Made by a program: the position numbers and the translations under genes
Notes under the pieces: generated by a model
What the model was told of the DNA's origin: nothing
Databases searched by the model: none
Seen by the model: only the letters and a program-made list of their open reading frames with translations
Part shown: piece by piece, positions 22,768-33,468 of the stretch
Layout of the letters: each line of letters opens with the position of its first letter
Numbering within the stretch: the stretch's first letter is position 1
Source: Cydia pomonella
Lineage: Eukaryota > Arthropoda > Insecta > Lepidoptera > Tortricidae
Assembly: GCF_033807575.1 (NCBI RefSeq)
Contig: NC_084717.1
Span: 9,797,692-9,861,691, forward strand
Reading direction: 5' to 3'
Length of the DNA stretch: 64,000 nucleotides

Positions 22768-24756
22768 ACTAATGTTACACAACAAAATTTCTGCCACAGG
22801 TATCTACTAAAAAAACCTTCATTTCTTTGGCGTTCAGAAATTCGTAATATACAAACCATAAGAACAAGGTATCCAATTTTATACCTACCTAGGTCTATTT
22901 GGAGATCATCTCGCCAAAGACTAATAATAGGTATAGTATCAATTGCTTAATGTAACTTAACTCCTTAGGCGTTACGCAACAAGGTAGCGCGACTAAATAG
23001 GGAATGACTAAATCGGGCGACGGCGTAGTCGCAAATAAATCGCAGTTATGTCCAATTGGATTCCGACACAAATAGCGTCGGTTCAGTCGCTTGCCCATTG
23101 ATTTAAATGGTACGTGCACAAGCGAACAGCGATTTAGTGGTTGTTGCCCTTAAGTACAGATGAATTGGGAATAAAACTCACTAAAAAGGTACCATCACAG
23201 GTTAAGATCAACCATAGTCAACCGTGCGAGTAAAGGTTAATTTTTGTAATTTTTTTTTTATTAGTGTGTTTTGTGTGTCACCTATCGATATGTCAAACTA
23301 CGTATTTTTTTCCTTTAGCCGTTAACAAGTATATAAAGTGGTCTTCCATTCCCTTGATGTTGGTTTTTTATGAAGTCAAGAAAGTTGCATTTAAACAGAC
23401 TTTATTTTTAGGGTGGCTAGATGATAGGAGTTAACTTATAATGATATAACTGCAATGGTGTAAAACTTAAACTAATGGAGAATTTAACTAGTTTTTCAAA
23501 AACTACAAACATGTCAAGTTTTAAAGTTAGATGGCGTCTGTATCCGTATGTGTATAGTCAGTTTTGTAATAACTCATAAGCGACGAGTGAAATTTTATTA
23601 CAATATGTACAAGAATTTTGAAGTGTAATTAAGAAGGCTGTAATTGATAAATAGTGTCACGTGGCGTGGGGTGACATAACATGATGAAACATGCTATATA
23701 GATTTGGGTTTCAGCATTAATCTCAGTTTCTTATAACTTGCGCTAATAACGGTTGCTTGGTGCCCGACCGCTGCCACCACCGCCTGCCCCTTGAACCAAT
23801 CGCTCGGTACTTGCACCCGGAAAATCATTAAGCCCAAAATTCAGGAGTCCTGCCCTGTTTTACAGACGTGACAGGTAACAGCTGGAAGTCACAATTTGGT
23901 GTAGCCATGCAAAGTTGAAACAGTTCAAGCCAACTTATAAAACCAGGATTGATTGCCGAAGTTGTCAGCCAGTTGTCTGTCATTGAACTTTAAAACCTTA
24001 TCTCGTTATTGAAAGTATTGTTATTATAAATTGTTGTTATTATAAAGTCTCTATGTCTACGCTACGGTGGTTTCTACATCGCACTCGGAGTTATTATGGC
24101 TTTTTATTTTGAAATAAAAGAAAAGCGTGTTCTATAAGAAACGTAAACTTGAACAATAAATAATTCAAAATTATCGTGGTTGCAGACGCCATCAAAAATA
24201 GCGGAGCGAATAATGTGCTCACAAATAAAAAATGCACATATTTTTACTGCATTCAATTAAATTTTTAGATACTTTTGAGCACTGTTCTAGTTCTAGATAC
24301 GTATAATAGATTATTTGTAATAATTATCTAGACTTTTTGTGAAAACAGAATAAATCGCACGTATTTTCAAGTATATAGTTATATGACGAAAAAGGTCCAG
24401 GTACCCAAAGTAGGCTATCTTGCCTATTCAAATAACAATCCTTGACCTTTCCGGTAAAATATGTAGCAGACAATTTAGATTATAATACCAAAACTAATTG
24501 CCGACGGCCACTGGTTTAATAGTTGGGTGGGCTCACTGAATCTGTTTATGAAATTGAATATTTTAGTAATGTTGGCTCGTTATCATAACCTCTGTATGAA
24601 AGTAATACAACTAGTTTACCTATGTTAAATAATATGCTTGTTTTTGAAAGATATGGATATAAGGTAGACTCTGCTATATAATACGATTGACAAAAAAATC
24701 ACATAGTTGGTTTAAAAAGTTTATACACTAAAATTTGTTACAGATATATTATCGCT
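22768..24756. other. Non-coding stretch, no gene recognised
   Basis: No domain-bearing frame was found. A GC-rich patch with CCGCTGCCACCACCGCCTGC lies at about 23769-23788. It is not evidently coding. Confidence 0.35.
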
Positions 24757-25254
24757 TAGGGGAAGATTGGCACCATTCGTACACTTTTTATATTTTGATT
24801 TTTAAAAATTCTAATATCAGAGGTAAATTGCATAATTGGTGATTATAACAAATTACATATATTCAGCTTCCTAATAAAAATATATGGAGTCATTATTTCT
24901 TAAAATAAATGAATGAAATGCATTTTAATAAAAGCTGTCAAATGTCCGAAACTACCCCACTATAGGGGTGCATTCGTACATAGATAGGGGAACATTCGGA
25001 CGGTAGGTTGGTAGGTAGGTACAGGTAAAATAAAATAGCTAAATAATTATCAAAACTCGTATTAATTGGCATTAAAAATAGCAACGATGTAATAAACTAA
25101 ATGACAAAACTTTTTATCAACAAAACATATGTATTTCTTAGAAAAATCTTTAAATAAGTAGAAAATACACAACATGGTGTAGACTATACCAATTTTTAAA
25201 CCGAATCAGTCAATGAGAGATCAATATTCTAGTTACTTGCTGTATCAGACATAA

Positions 25255-25658
25255 TTAGAGTCCAGTTTCATCCCATTTTTGCGGATAGGTACATTTCAGA
25301 ACTTTAGCATAATCATATGCCAGCTTTCTGACTTGTAATATTGTGATCTCGTAATGCATTTTTGAGCTTTTTGCTATATATTCGTTTAATTGGGACTCTT
25401 GTTCTTGAGAAAATACTTGATAACTGATGAATTTAGACTGATATGTGCGGCTCGTGCCAGCATCATCATGTTTATCTTTTATTTTATTTACCCGACTCTC
25501 CAAAGTTGAGGCCTTAAAGTTATATTTATCCGCTGCTTTTCTGTAAAACATTTTCTCTTCCAAAACATCTTTTATTGCAGAGGACATATTTTCTTTATTT
25601 AATAATGTAGTCCTAGTCTCTTTTTTTCTTGTAACTCCACACCATTTCTGCGTATTTT
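25255..25658 (-). CDS. HTH (psq/pogo-type) protein, exon 2
   Basis: This exon starts after a T10-AATTTCAG splice acceptor. It encodes NTQKWCGVTRKKETRTTL, then the helix-turn-helix core SSAIKDVLEEKMFYRKAADK and YNFKASTLESRV. This is the arrangement of Psq/CENP-B N-terminal domains that bind transposon ends. A second helical part (FSQEQESQLNEYIAKSS) follows, and the frame stops at DETGL. In full-length pogo/CENP-B-like proteins the sequence would continue into the second DNA-binding half and a DDE domain of over 200 residues. Nothing resembling that exists in the element. The predicted product (with exon 1) is 154 residues. It could at most bind DNA, possibly as a repressor. That is inference. 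Confidence 0.6.
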
Positions 25659-25718
25659 CTGAAATTAAAAAAAAAACCTGTTAATACATGTACGTGTGGG
25701 TATATTCGTATAGTTGCA

Positions 25719-25770
25719 GGGCACATTCGTACGCGTACGTTGGTTGCTAGTTATTCGTACGAATGTGCCC
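25719..25770. repeat. Inverted GGGCACATTCGTAC motif inside the pogo intron
   Basis: GGGCACATTCGTAC (25719-25732) and GTACGAATGTGCCC (25757-25770) are perfect 14-bp inverted repeats with a 24-nt spacer. Related ATTCGTAC motifs occur at 24775, 24971 and 25781 (inverted). They resemble the inner TIR (CATTCGTACAC), so they may be extra transposase-binding sites. Confidence 0.7.
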
Positions 25771-25891
25771 ATCAGTAGGCGTACGAATCTGCCCCGAAGG
25801 TCAAAAATGAAAGATTTTTATCCACACACAAATCATGTATAAAAACCCGCAAAAAAGATACATTATCATTATCGTGATCGTAGTTACTTAC

Positions 25892-25952
25892 CAATTAGCA
25901 ATAATCCAATAGAATTTGGCACCTCACATAACCACGAAACACCCGGAAACAT
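25892..25952 (-). CDS. HTH protein, proposed exon 1
   Basis: Reading minus, an ATG at 25952 opens 20 codons (MFPGVSWLCEVPNSIGLLLI) and ends with one extra base before the strong donor G|GTAAGTAAC. Exon 2 begins with the two bases needed to complete a GAA codon, so the phases match. The intron is 233 nt (25659-25891). Without splicing, exon 2 has no in-frame ATG before the first helix of the HTH. The exon is predicted from splice signals only. Confidence 0.45.
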
Positions 25953-26162
25953 CGACAAAATATTTACTCTGAGCGTGCAAAAACACATTTCTTCCTCTCG
26001 CATTGCTCGCAATGGCCGCACTGGCGGCTAACTTCGTTGACAACTGACGGCCGCCTTAGCCCACTCACACACGCAAAGCCGTAATAAATACGTCGTTCTA
26101 ACAGGCGGTTGTAGTGACTGTATGAAGCTTCCCCGTGTATGAATGGTGCCAATCTTCCCCTA

Positions 26163-28930
26163 TCTATGGTTCATTCAAATTTGAAGCATGTTGTACTCAC
26201 GTTGTAGTTACAACAATAAGGTCTCAATTTCCATTCACAGCCGAATAATTACCGAAAAATCATGCAAATTGCTCAGATGAACTGGAAAAAATATTTACCT
26301 TCCATTCGAAACGAAAATATTGCACGCTTTTCGTAAATCTCCGCTCGCCATTTACTTTGAAACTTCAGACCAGATTCCCATTTATAAAGATCGCGCACTC
26401 GTTACTAGTTTGACACAGTTGACGGTCCTTGTGACAGATAGATTTGAAAATAGAATTGTGGCACGGTACAAACTGCCTTCGTTCCTCATTTTTACGGAGT
26501 ATCAATTTCCTGTCTCTCCCGAATGGTGACACTGGAATAACTGAAATGAACGACTTGTCATGTAACAGTCAGTTGCTAAGACGAAAACTATTAAGGAAAG
26601 TTTCAAGATAAACTGATATGGAATTTCAGACTTCTGTTCTAGCGAGGAGTAGTAACTGACCAGCCAGTTACAGTATATATCATGACAACTTTTAAATTTA
26701 CAGCTACTTAGCTGTCGTAATAATATAGAATATATCATAGATTTGTATTACATCACTGTATTTAACACAAGGCAAGGCAATTAGATAGGCACTGGACTAT
26801 CGAATCGAGACTGAAAAATGTACCCATAAATATGTTGTTGTGTAACAACAATATTCTGCACTTACATCTCTAACTGACGATAATTCAAAAAATATGTGTA
26901 TTCCCGTCGCGCACAAGTAAACGCAGGCAAAACATTGCAATTCAGAGTGTTGCAAGAACAGTAGCAATAAGAAAGTGTAATACAAGTCGGTACAACAGAC
27001 TTTCCGCAATATGTGTTTAATCCAATGGGGAATTCCCAGTAACATAGATAGATACCAATCCTCTCTGGTTGCTTTGCCATACTCTTACGTAATAAAACAA
27101 ACTTTAACCTAACCAATACACAGTTCAAATGACTCACATCGGTATAATAAAAAGAAGACAAGATTCCATCAGGTTGAAACTGAAGAACTTCCTAGTAATA
27201 ATTTACAAAGAATCTCAAATTAATAAGACAAAGTACAAATTGCAAAATATATTTGCCTAGATGCTAGATGGGCATTAGAACTTTAAACATTTCTTTAAAT
27301 TTTAAACTTTTGATGTCAAAATAATCAAATCAAGATCACGACGTTAAAATAATGCTCCTGCGTACAAAGTAGATTTTCTATTGATACTGCTGAAACGTAG
27401 ACTAAGAAGACTTAAACGGACTTTTAGTTTGCGGGCGGCAGAATAATGTGAATATTATTATTTCAACGTTGTGCCTAAGTTCCACATTACATTTGACCCG
27501 TGGAATGTCTGATTTGAAATAACGATTATAGGAAGCTTTAAACATGCTCAATCAATATTCACCAAACCAATAAAGGATTACCCAAAGCCAAGTCACATTT
27601 GCCCGTCAATATCCGGTAAAGTACAGTTAAACGGGGCTTAGCACACAGATTACGTGTGTACCCGGCCTTATCCTAAACAAAGCTGCGAGCAAAGTTATTG
27701 GCTGAGATTACAGAGTCCGGCCCTGGACTTTTGAGGGGTGTTACTTTATAAAGCCGAACGCTTAGGTAGACCAGAGCTTAGAGCGAACACCGAAAATAGA
27801 ATTTTCATTATGTGTCTTTTTGTCGCTCTTGTATATTCGAACGATAGACTTGAACGAGTAGACGAACGAACGGACCAACCGTTCACAAAGGACCCTCAGT
27901 ATTGACTGTGGGCGCTATAGAGGCAACAGTGCCGGATTGACTAAATGAGCAAAGTAAGCAGTTGCTTGGGGCACCATGTCTAGGCGGTCACCAGAATCTC
28001 AGGAATCGATCAAATCTTGTGGATGATCCGGGAGAGTGGCACCATGGTCTGTCTAGGCATGCTTACGACATCAAAATGGCACTCAAAGATCAAAGGGTTA
28101 TGGCGTTATGGGACGCATTTATTAGTTGATATTTGAGAGTCTAATATTATGAAAAATTATGGATCTTTCTAAGTCACATTCCAAGCAAGCGGTGTGACGG
28201 CTTTAATAAAATTTATACATTACAACGTTCACGTGCATTTTTACGTGAAGGCATCTGGTGTACACCAACCTATACTGAACACAAATGAATGATTTCGAGA
28301 TCACATTTAAATAGTTACACCACGTAACACGCAGCAGAAAACTTGTGTCGCCAAAATTATTATTAGGAACATTTTTATTGTGTGTAGTACGTAAGGGCGT
28401 TAGTTGCCTGAGAATATATCACATTTGAATTTTAATTTCAATAACACTGGTCGGTCCGAGTGCACGACTCAAACATCCTCACTATGTTCAATATCTTTAA
28501 ATACTGCGAAGTTGGTTTGAGATTTGAATCCTTGAAGAAGATAATTAATAATAGAGCTCTCTGTAAGGATCATTTTACTATAGGCATAATTAGAATTCAA
28601 TTACAAACCGTGCTCGTGCCGTAATGAATAAAGCCATCATATTCCGAGAATTTTGTTTATCTGGTATAATCAAAACGCGAGGTATGAGGGTTCAAAAAAT
28701 GACGAAGCGCTTCGAGAAAAGGTAGATAGTGCTCTTGCGCTTCGCTTGGCTCGTCTTGGCTGGAGCACTACTGTGCCCCCAGATATATTACTTAGAAAAT
28801 AAAAGGCAAACAAGCAAACGAGCTTCTAAACGTCACTTTTAATACTCGTACAAAGTATTCGTATTTGTATTAAATGGGACGGAAAGAATATTAAATTCAA
28901 TATGTATTACAATCACGTCTTTTAAGTCGA
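26163..28930. other. Non-coding stretch, no gene recognised
   Basis: Overlapping short frames (26320-26529, 26502-26738, 26797-27045, 26862-27161) show no domain. A patch around 27890-28110 has repeat-like wording, but there is no second copy here to confirm it. Confidence 0.35.
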
Positions 28931-28935
28931 ATATT

Positions 28936-29051
28936 GCTCGACATGTTTCGCTCCATAAGGAGGAGCTTCAATGGGAGCACGCGTTCGGTCTGCGTCGGTG
29001 CGCACCGTGCTGCCGTTGGAGCTTCTCGTTCTAGAGCGAAATATGTCGAGC
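28936..29051. repeat. MITE-like inverted repeat, GCTCGACATRTTTCGCTC ends
   Basis: GCTCGACATGTTTCGCTC (28936-28953) is inverted at 29034-29051 with one mismatch. Inner GGAGCTTC segments also pair, and the loop is GC-rich. The short frame 28897-29079 is a shadow of the palindrome. Confidence 0.65.
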
Positions 29052-29214
29052 CGTCTTTGAATTCAAATACATAAGTCACCCGATTTATTAAAATGTCTGT
29101 CTCACGGAAGTCTTATACGCATACATTGTTTGCCAGAAAGGCTACACGAACGAGTAGTAGGTACCTACATCAGACTATATCAAATTGATCACTTCGTCGA
29201 TTATTAAGGATCGA

Positions 29215-29540
29215 TAAGTTCGTGTTCTTCTCTCACTATCATAAGGCGTAAGCGTGAGCGAGATGGAAGTCCGTGTACGGGAGCACGGATATGACGCTTT
29301 TTAATTTTAATTTCTTAAAAGTAAAATAAGTACTTGCTGAGTTCCCCCAAGCATAATATTGCTCATTTTTATTAGAAATAATGTTCATATATTTGCAAAA
29401 ATTAATATAATTTTTTAAAGTGGATTTTAGAACATGTTCCTGATTTTTTCGATCGAGCGAAAGTCTAAAACTCAGAATTCGAATCGCTGAAGTCCCTAGA
29501 GAAAGGCTTCAAGATTGCTAATTACATTTATGGCAACCGT
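29215..29540 (-). repeat. Dispersed repeat, copy 2 (copy 1 at 4290-4690)
   Basis: Inverted relative to copy 1: GGGACTTCAGC and ACTTTCGCTCGAT on the minus strand (29445-29500), and CATCTCGCTCACGCTTACGC near 29240-29270. Without the nested repeat it is shorter than copy 1. Confidence 0.55.
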
Positions 29541-29836
29541 ATTGTGATCCAGGAAAGCTCTACGACTTTTAGAATTCGTTTTCTGAAAAACCTATCTGCA
29601 CCCAATTGCGAGGAATGAATATGCTGTTACGATTATCTGTTTGGAACATGTGCTTGACTCGCTGTCAGTTGTCTTGGTATATAGTTAGATTAGTTAGTGC
29701 CCCGAAATGGAATTTCATAGAAAAAGTACCGTTACTTCGTTAGGATTGCAAAGCTATTCTTGCCTCGTCCTTACTTTTATGCCTTATACCATTATGGGAG
29801 CGTGTTCTGATTGTAATAACAGGTTATGATGATCAG

Positions 29837-29955
29837 TAGGGCTAAGATGGTAGGCTCATTATCATTTGCTACCATGTCTGTCACGTTCTAGCAATTATGT
29901 AAGCGCGAAAGTGACGGGCATAGTGACAAGCGATAAAAATGGAACCAAGCTGCCA
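29837..29955 (+). mobile_element. MITE family A copy
   Basis: TAGGGCTAAGATGG ... GTAAGCGCGAAAGTGACGGG ... AAAAATGGAACC, matching 5856-5975 in orientation and length. Confidence 0.8.
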
Positions 29956-29957
29956 CT

Positions 29958-30036
29958 GCTGCGGCGGTATCATGGTTCCCTTTTTATCACTTGTCAGTAT
30001 GTCCGTCACTTTCGCGCACTTACTTGTTAGAACGTT
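29958..30036 (-). mobile_element. Partial MITE family A copy, head-to-head
   Basis: GCGGCGGTATCATGGTTCCC ... TATCACTTGTCAGTATGTCC ... GTTAGAACGTTAG. It is inverted relative to the neighbour at 29837-29955, so together they form a palindrome with arms of about 55-60 bp. The distal part is missing where the next palindrome begins. Confidence 0.75.
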
Positions 30037-30037
30037 A

Positions 30038-30119
30038 GATTTGTTATGGATAATGCTGATCTGTCACAGTCAAAAGAGATGTCACTTTTGACACTTACTG
30101 ATCCTATACATAACAAATC
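30038..30119. repeat. 82-bp palindromic element, GATTTGTTATG ends
   Basis: GATTTGTTATGGATAATGCT (30038-30057) pairs imperfectly with the inverted end (reverse complement GATTTGTTATGTATAGGAT). AGTCAAAAG pairs with CTTTTGACA nearer the centre. It abuts the truncated family A copy. Confidence 0.65.
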
Positions 30120-30477
30120 CTGATCAAACCCATAACAATTGTTATTACAATTAGTATACGCTTCATTCGGTCTTTCGGTAATTAAGTGAAATTATGTGAA
30201 AATTTATTATATGCTATACACATGCCTTAGCAAAGCTTAACGCACACATACGGCGAGACCGCTTGGTTACGCTCACGCCCGCTCCCGTCGTGTGTGTGCA
30301 TTATTAGTGTTTATGCTTAAGTAAAACTCTGAAGACTAACACTAAAAACGTGTAATGGGCATTTTAACCTTTGAATAGTCTAGGGGTTTCCAATTTGGAC
30401 AGGCAAACTCGAAACGCAAAACGATCAATTCTGATTTGCGGTCGAACAGATATTTCATTAGACGTCAACCTTTTTAA

Positions 30478-30585
30478 CCCTTTACCGTATATACAATCAT
30501 ATATGACAGTTATAATCATTAACTCTATTGACAGCTATTAAAGTTCAAATTTAAACAAAATATTTTTATGACATGCGTTAAGGGG
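30478..30585. mobile_element. piggyBac-like MITE copy 2
   Basis: It starts CCCTTTACCGTATATACAAT after TTAA (30474-30477) and ends ATGCGTTAAGGGG before TTAC (30586-30589). It matches 58643-58758 internally (CTATTGACAGCTATTAAAGTT against CTATTGATAGCTATTAAAGTT). TTAA targets and ends beginning CCC are the piggyBac pattern. One TTAA copy has decayed by one base. Confidence 0.6.
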
Positions 30586-30589
30586 TTAC

Positions 30590-32277
30590 GCAGCAACATT
30601 GAGTGGATTTTCTTACAATAAATATTACAAGTACAGTCATAGAATTTAATTTCCGACCCATTTCGTACCTTGTCACAGTGGCAATTTATACGGAAGTATC
30701 TAGAGACCTAATACTATCCTTAAAAAACAAAAAAAAAACTCACTATTACCCTATTCCAGCTTCATGTAACGTAACAAGTAGACAGACATTAATTATTAGG
30801 AAAAGCCCATAAAACTTCTGAAAATCCCGATTCGCAACTTTCGCAACAGAATATCAAAACCGACTAGTACTGTTGTACAGTCAGCATCAAAATTAGCGGA
30901 TGAAACAACGCGCCAAAAGTATCTGATATTCCGTATAACTTTTCCAAATGTAGTTAATTTTCTATAATTCGCGTTCAAAAATATATCTTTTACAGTCTTA
31001 GTTGTTCTATATAAAAGACATCACTTTTTGTTAAGCTGTTACGGAATGGTAGATACTTATGAAGCGTTATTTGATCCACTACTTTTGATGCTGACTGTAC
31101 TACAACTTTATTTAGTCTAGTTTATACAGCAAAATGGTTCAGGTCGTAAACTACCGCACCTACATACCTATACGTAATATATAGTGCGAGCCAATTTAAC
31201 GCGGCCAGATGCAAGAGAAATGCCCCCTAGGTATCACAGTACATTTCTATTCAAATATGAGCTGTCTAAACCAACAACAATTATCCAACAATATGCACAT
31301 CGCATAGTTACTAATTTGTTATCTGCATTCCGCATCAGCCGGGGTATCTCGGCCATTTGATTAAGACGCATAGGTATTCGGCGTAAAGCTCGGATGAGGT
31401 ATTCCAGATGTCAGTCTAACCGCGATAGTCGAACGTTTAGTACTATATAATTGGTTTCATCCACGGTGATGCGCAGATTTGTCAAATCTAACCTTTAATA
31501 AATGACAATACGAGTCAAGGCAGGCGTCGTCTTGAATGACACGATCTATAACCCAGATCTCCAGGCGGCCCGGCAGAGCCAAGATGACGGCAAACGAAAG
31601 GAAAAAATGTATCGCGAAGACGATGCTACGAAAAGTCACGTGACTATTTCCATACAATATTTGGACAAGTGTCTATTCAAAAACTTTATTGTAGAGGCTT
31701 TAAGGCCACCGATGGGCAGTTAAGAGTAATGAGAAGTACAAGTTATTACGAATGTCCACCAGAACCGGGTAGAATCGAATAAAGACTTCCTTGGATCTCA
31801 TAGAAGATTTACTGTTAGTTATCGGTGTTTATTTAATAATATCGAGTTTGTAAAATTGAATCGGTTTTGGTAATACAAAGATCCAATTTATTTGCTATTT
31901 TTACCTAAGCTGAAATTGAGCTACATTCAAAAATATAATTATTTGGGCAATAAACATTTAGATTCAACCGAATGTTTGACTCCGCGTTCGAAAAGCGAAT
32001 AAAATAACACCCCAGTATTAAACCGGGGTTCCTACCGACTGTGAAATTTTGATACTTCTATGCGTGTATTCCGGATACGAATATTATTCTGGATTCCCCA
32101 CAAATAAGCCCTCATCTCACAATAACAGGAAGAACGGCAAGCTAAATCTCGATGTTCCCTATGGACTTTCGGAGTATTTGTTTATTTCTTATTTTTATTT
32201 TGCGTTTGGAATATACAATACTGTACCATACAATACTATACACAAAATACGCAAACATAAGCAAATACGGCCATCTA
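30590..32277. other. Non-coding stretch with one coding-like patch
   Basis: Nothing was recognised except the GC-richer open frame at 31502-31723, listed separately. Confidence 0.35.
31502..31723 (+). CDS. Unrecognised 73-codon ORF, possible exon
   Basis: It starts at an ATG (MTIRVKAGVVLNDTIYNPDL) and continues hydrophilic through QAARQSQDDGKRKEKMYRED. Third positions are richer in G/C than the surroundings, a weak coding sign. A TATATAA motif lies upstream near 31443. The opposite strand is also open over 31457-31657, so the strand cannot be settled. No domain was recognised. Confidence 0.2.
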   Translation: MTIRVKAGVVLNDTIYNPDLQAARQSQDDGKRKEKMYREDDATKSHVTISIQYLDKCLFKNFIVEALRPPMGS

Positions 32278-32402
32278 ACACTAGCGTCTTTTGAGCGCCA
32301 GCGTCTAGTCAGCGCTATACAAAATGGCGTCGACGCGCAGTCGCTGCTTCGAGCAGCAGTCATAGAGTTAACTAGATGCCGAAGCTTGGGAGACGCTAGT
32401 GT
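32278..32402. mobile_element. 125-bp MITE with 12-bp TIR
   Basis: ACACTAGCGTCT at 32278-32289 is exactly inverted at 32391-32402. The interior is GC-rich (GGCGTCGACGCGCAGTCG) with no protein. The overlapping short frames on both strands are shadows. Confidence 0.7.
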
Positions 32403-32712
32403 GGGGTAGTTCTAAGTGGACGTCGAACCGTAATGAAGCTTGCGTTGCATCCTAGTTATCCTTAATGTGCAATCTTCAGCGACTAAGACATTTTAATGCT
32501 TTCAATACATTATTGGAGTGTTTGGCATAGGAGTGCAAAGTTTCTCGACCATTAGACAAAGACGCATTGTTAATGTAAACGGAATTTGAAGCTTTCATTA
32601 AGGTGATGCAGTGACAGAGACGTTTTGATGCTGTTCCACATACTTCGGAAAATCAGCATTAGCTCGTGGAGTATCTGGGCCATTTGATTGTTTTAACAGG
32701 TTATGATGATAA

Positions 32713-33098
32713 GCGGTGACAGCATGGTTCAATTTTTATCACTTGTCACTATGCCTGTCACTTTCGCTCGTACATACTTGTTAGAACATGACAGACATGA
32801 TGACAAATGATAAAGAGCTGACCATCTTAGCCCGTGGAATATCTGCAGTGGTAGCATGGTTTCATTTTTATCGCTTGTCACTATGCCCGTCACTTTCGCG
32901 CTTACATATTTGTTAGAACGTGACAGACATGGTGACAAATGATAAAGAGCTGACCATCTTAGCCCGTGGAATATCTGCAGTGGTAGCATGGTTTCATTTT
33001 TATCGCTTGTCACTATGCCCGTCACTTTCGCGCTTACATATTTGTTAGAACGTGACAGACATGGTGACAAATGATAAAGAGCTGACCATCTTAGCCCT
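32713..33098 (-). repeat. 132-bp tandem array of MITE family A, about 3 units
   Basis: The landmark GAGCTGACCATCTTAGCCC starts at 32815, 32947 and 33079, giving an exact 132-bp period. Each unit is a family A MITE (minus orientation) plus the spacer GTGGAATATCT. Units 2 and 3 are almost identical, unit 1 slightly diverged. The 113-codon minus-strand frame with a 44-residue repeat exists only because 132 is divisible by three. Confidence 0.9.
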
Positions 33099-33187
33099 AC
33101 TGGGTCATTTGATTAAGACACATCGTAACTGTAACGAATTAGTAATTAGTATTGCAGCCACTGTGCAGCATACGAGACTTTAGATAC

Positions 33188-33465
33188 TTTCAATTTTTAA
33201 CAGCATTATGCAGCAGTAATGATATAGTTTCACTGTCATTTAAATTATCCATACATACATACATATAATCACGCCTATTTCCCGGAGGGGTAGACCACGG
33301 ATTTTCACTTGCTACACATACATTCCTCATACACGCTCGGCGGTTTAGGGTGCTCTTGACCTGGCCTTTCTTCAGAATTTCCCAGATTCGATCAGAGAAA
33401 GTCTGCCGTGGTCTACCCCTTCTAGTTCCCTCTTCTACTAAAATATGTACTCTATTATCTATCAT
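33188..33465 (-). pseudogene. RTE-type LINE 3' end with (TATG)n tail
   Basis: The minus frame encodes EEGTRRGRPRQTFSDRIWEI and then RRACMRNVC, the C-terminal signature of RTE-like reverse transcriptases. The coding remnant runs into a 3' UTR with CCGTGGTCTACCCC and ends in the short tandem (CATA)n at 33250-33266, a typical RTE tail. Only the extreme 3' end is present. Confidence 0.75.
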
Positions 33466-33468
33466 TTA

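Larger units (their letters stand above)
24759..26160 (-). mobile_element. Pogo-like DNA transposon, internally deleted
   Basis: The 1402-bp element has 26-bp TIRs with one mismatch, starting GGGGAAGATTGGCACCATTC at 24759 and inverted at 26135-26160. It is flanked by TA on both sides (24757-24758 and 26161-26162), the target duplication of the Tc1/mariner superfamily. Inside, on the minus strand, is a spliced gene for an HTH protein that lacks the DDE catalytic domain (see next two entries). The intact TIRs and clean duplication show the boundaries are real. The missing catalytic domain makes it non-autonomous. The superfamily call rests on the HTH type plus the TA target, because the TIR start GGGG is not the classical pogo end. 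Confidence 0.85.

Noticed and set aside
25964..26152. Second frame in the pogo-like element
   Set aside because: It starts at TTG inside the terminal inverted repeat and has no motif; probably 5' UTR.
32729..33070. 113-codon frame with a perfect 44-residue repeat, minus strand
   Set aside because: It is a by-product of the 132-bp tandem MITE array; the unit is a non-coding palindrome.
32713..33098. CRISPR-like array
   Set aside because: The repeats are long, contiguous and eukaryotic MITE copies without variable spacers.
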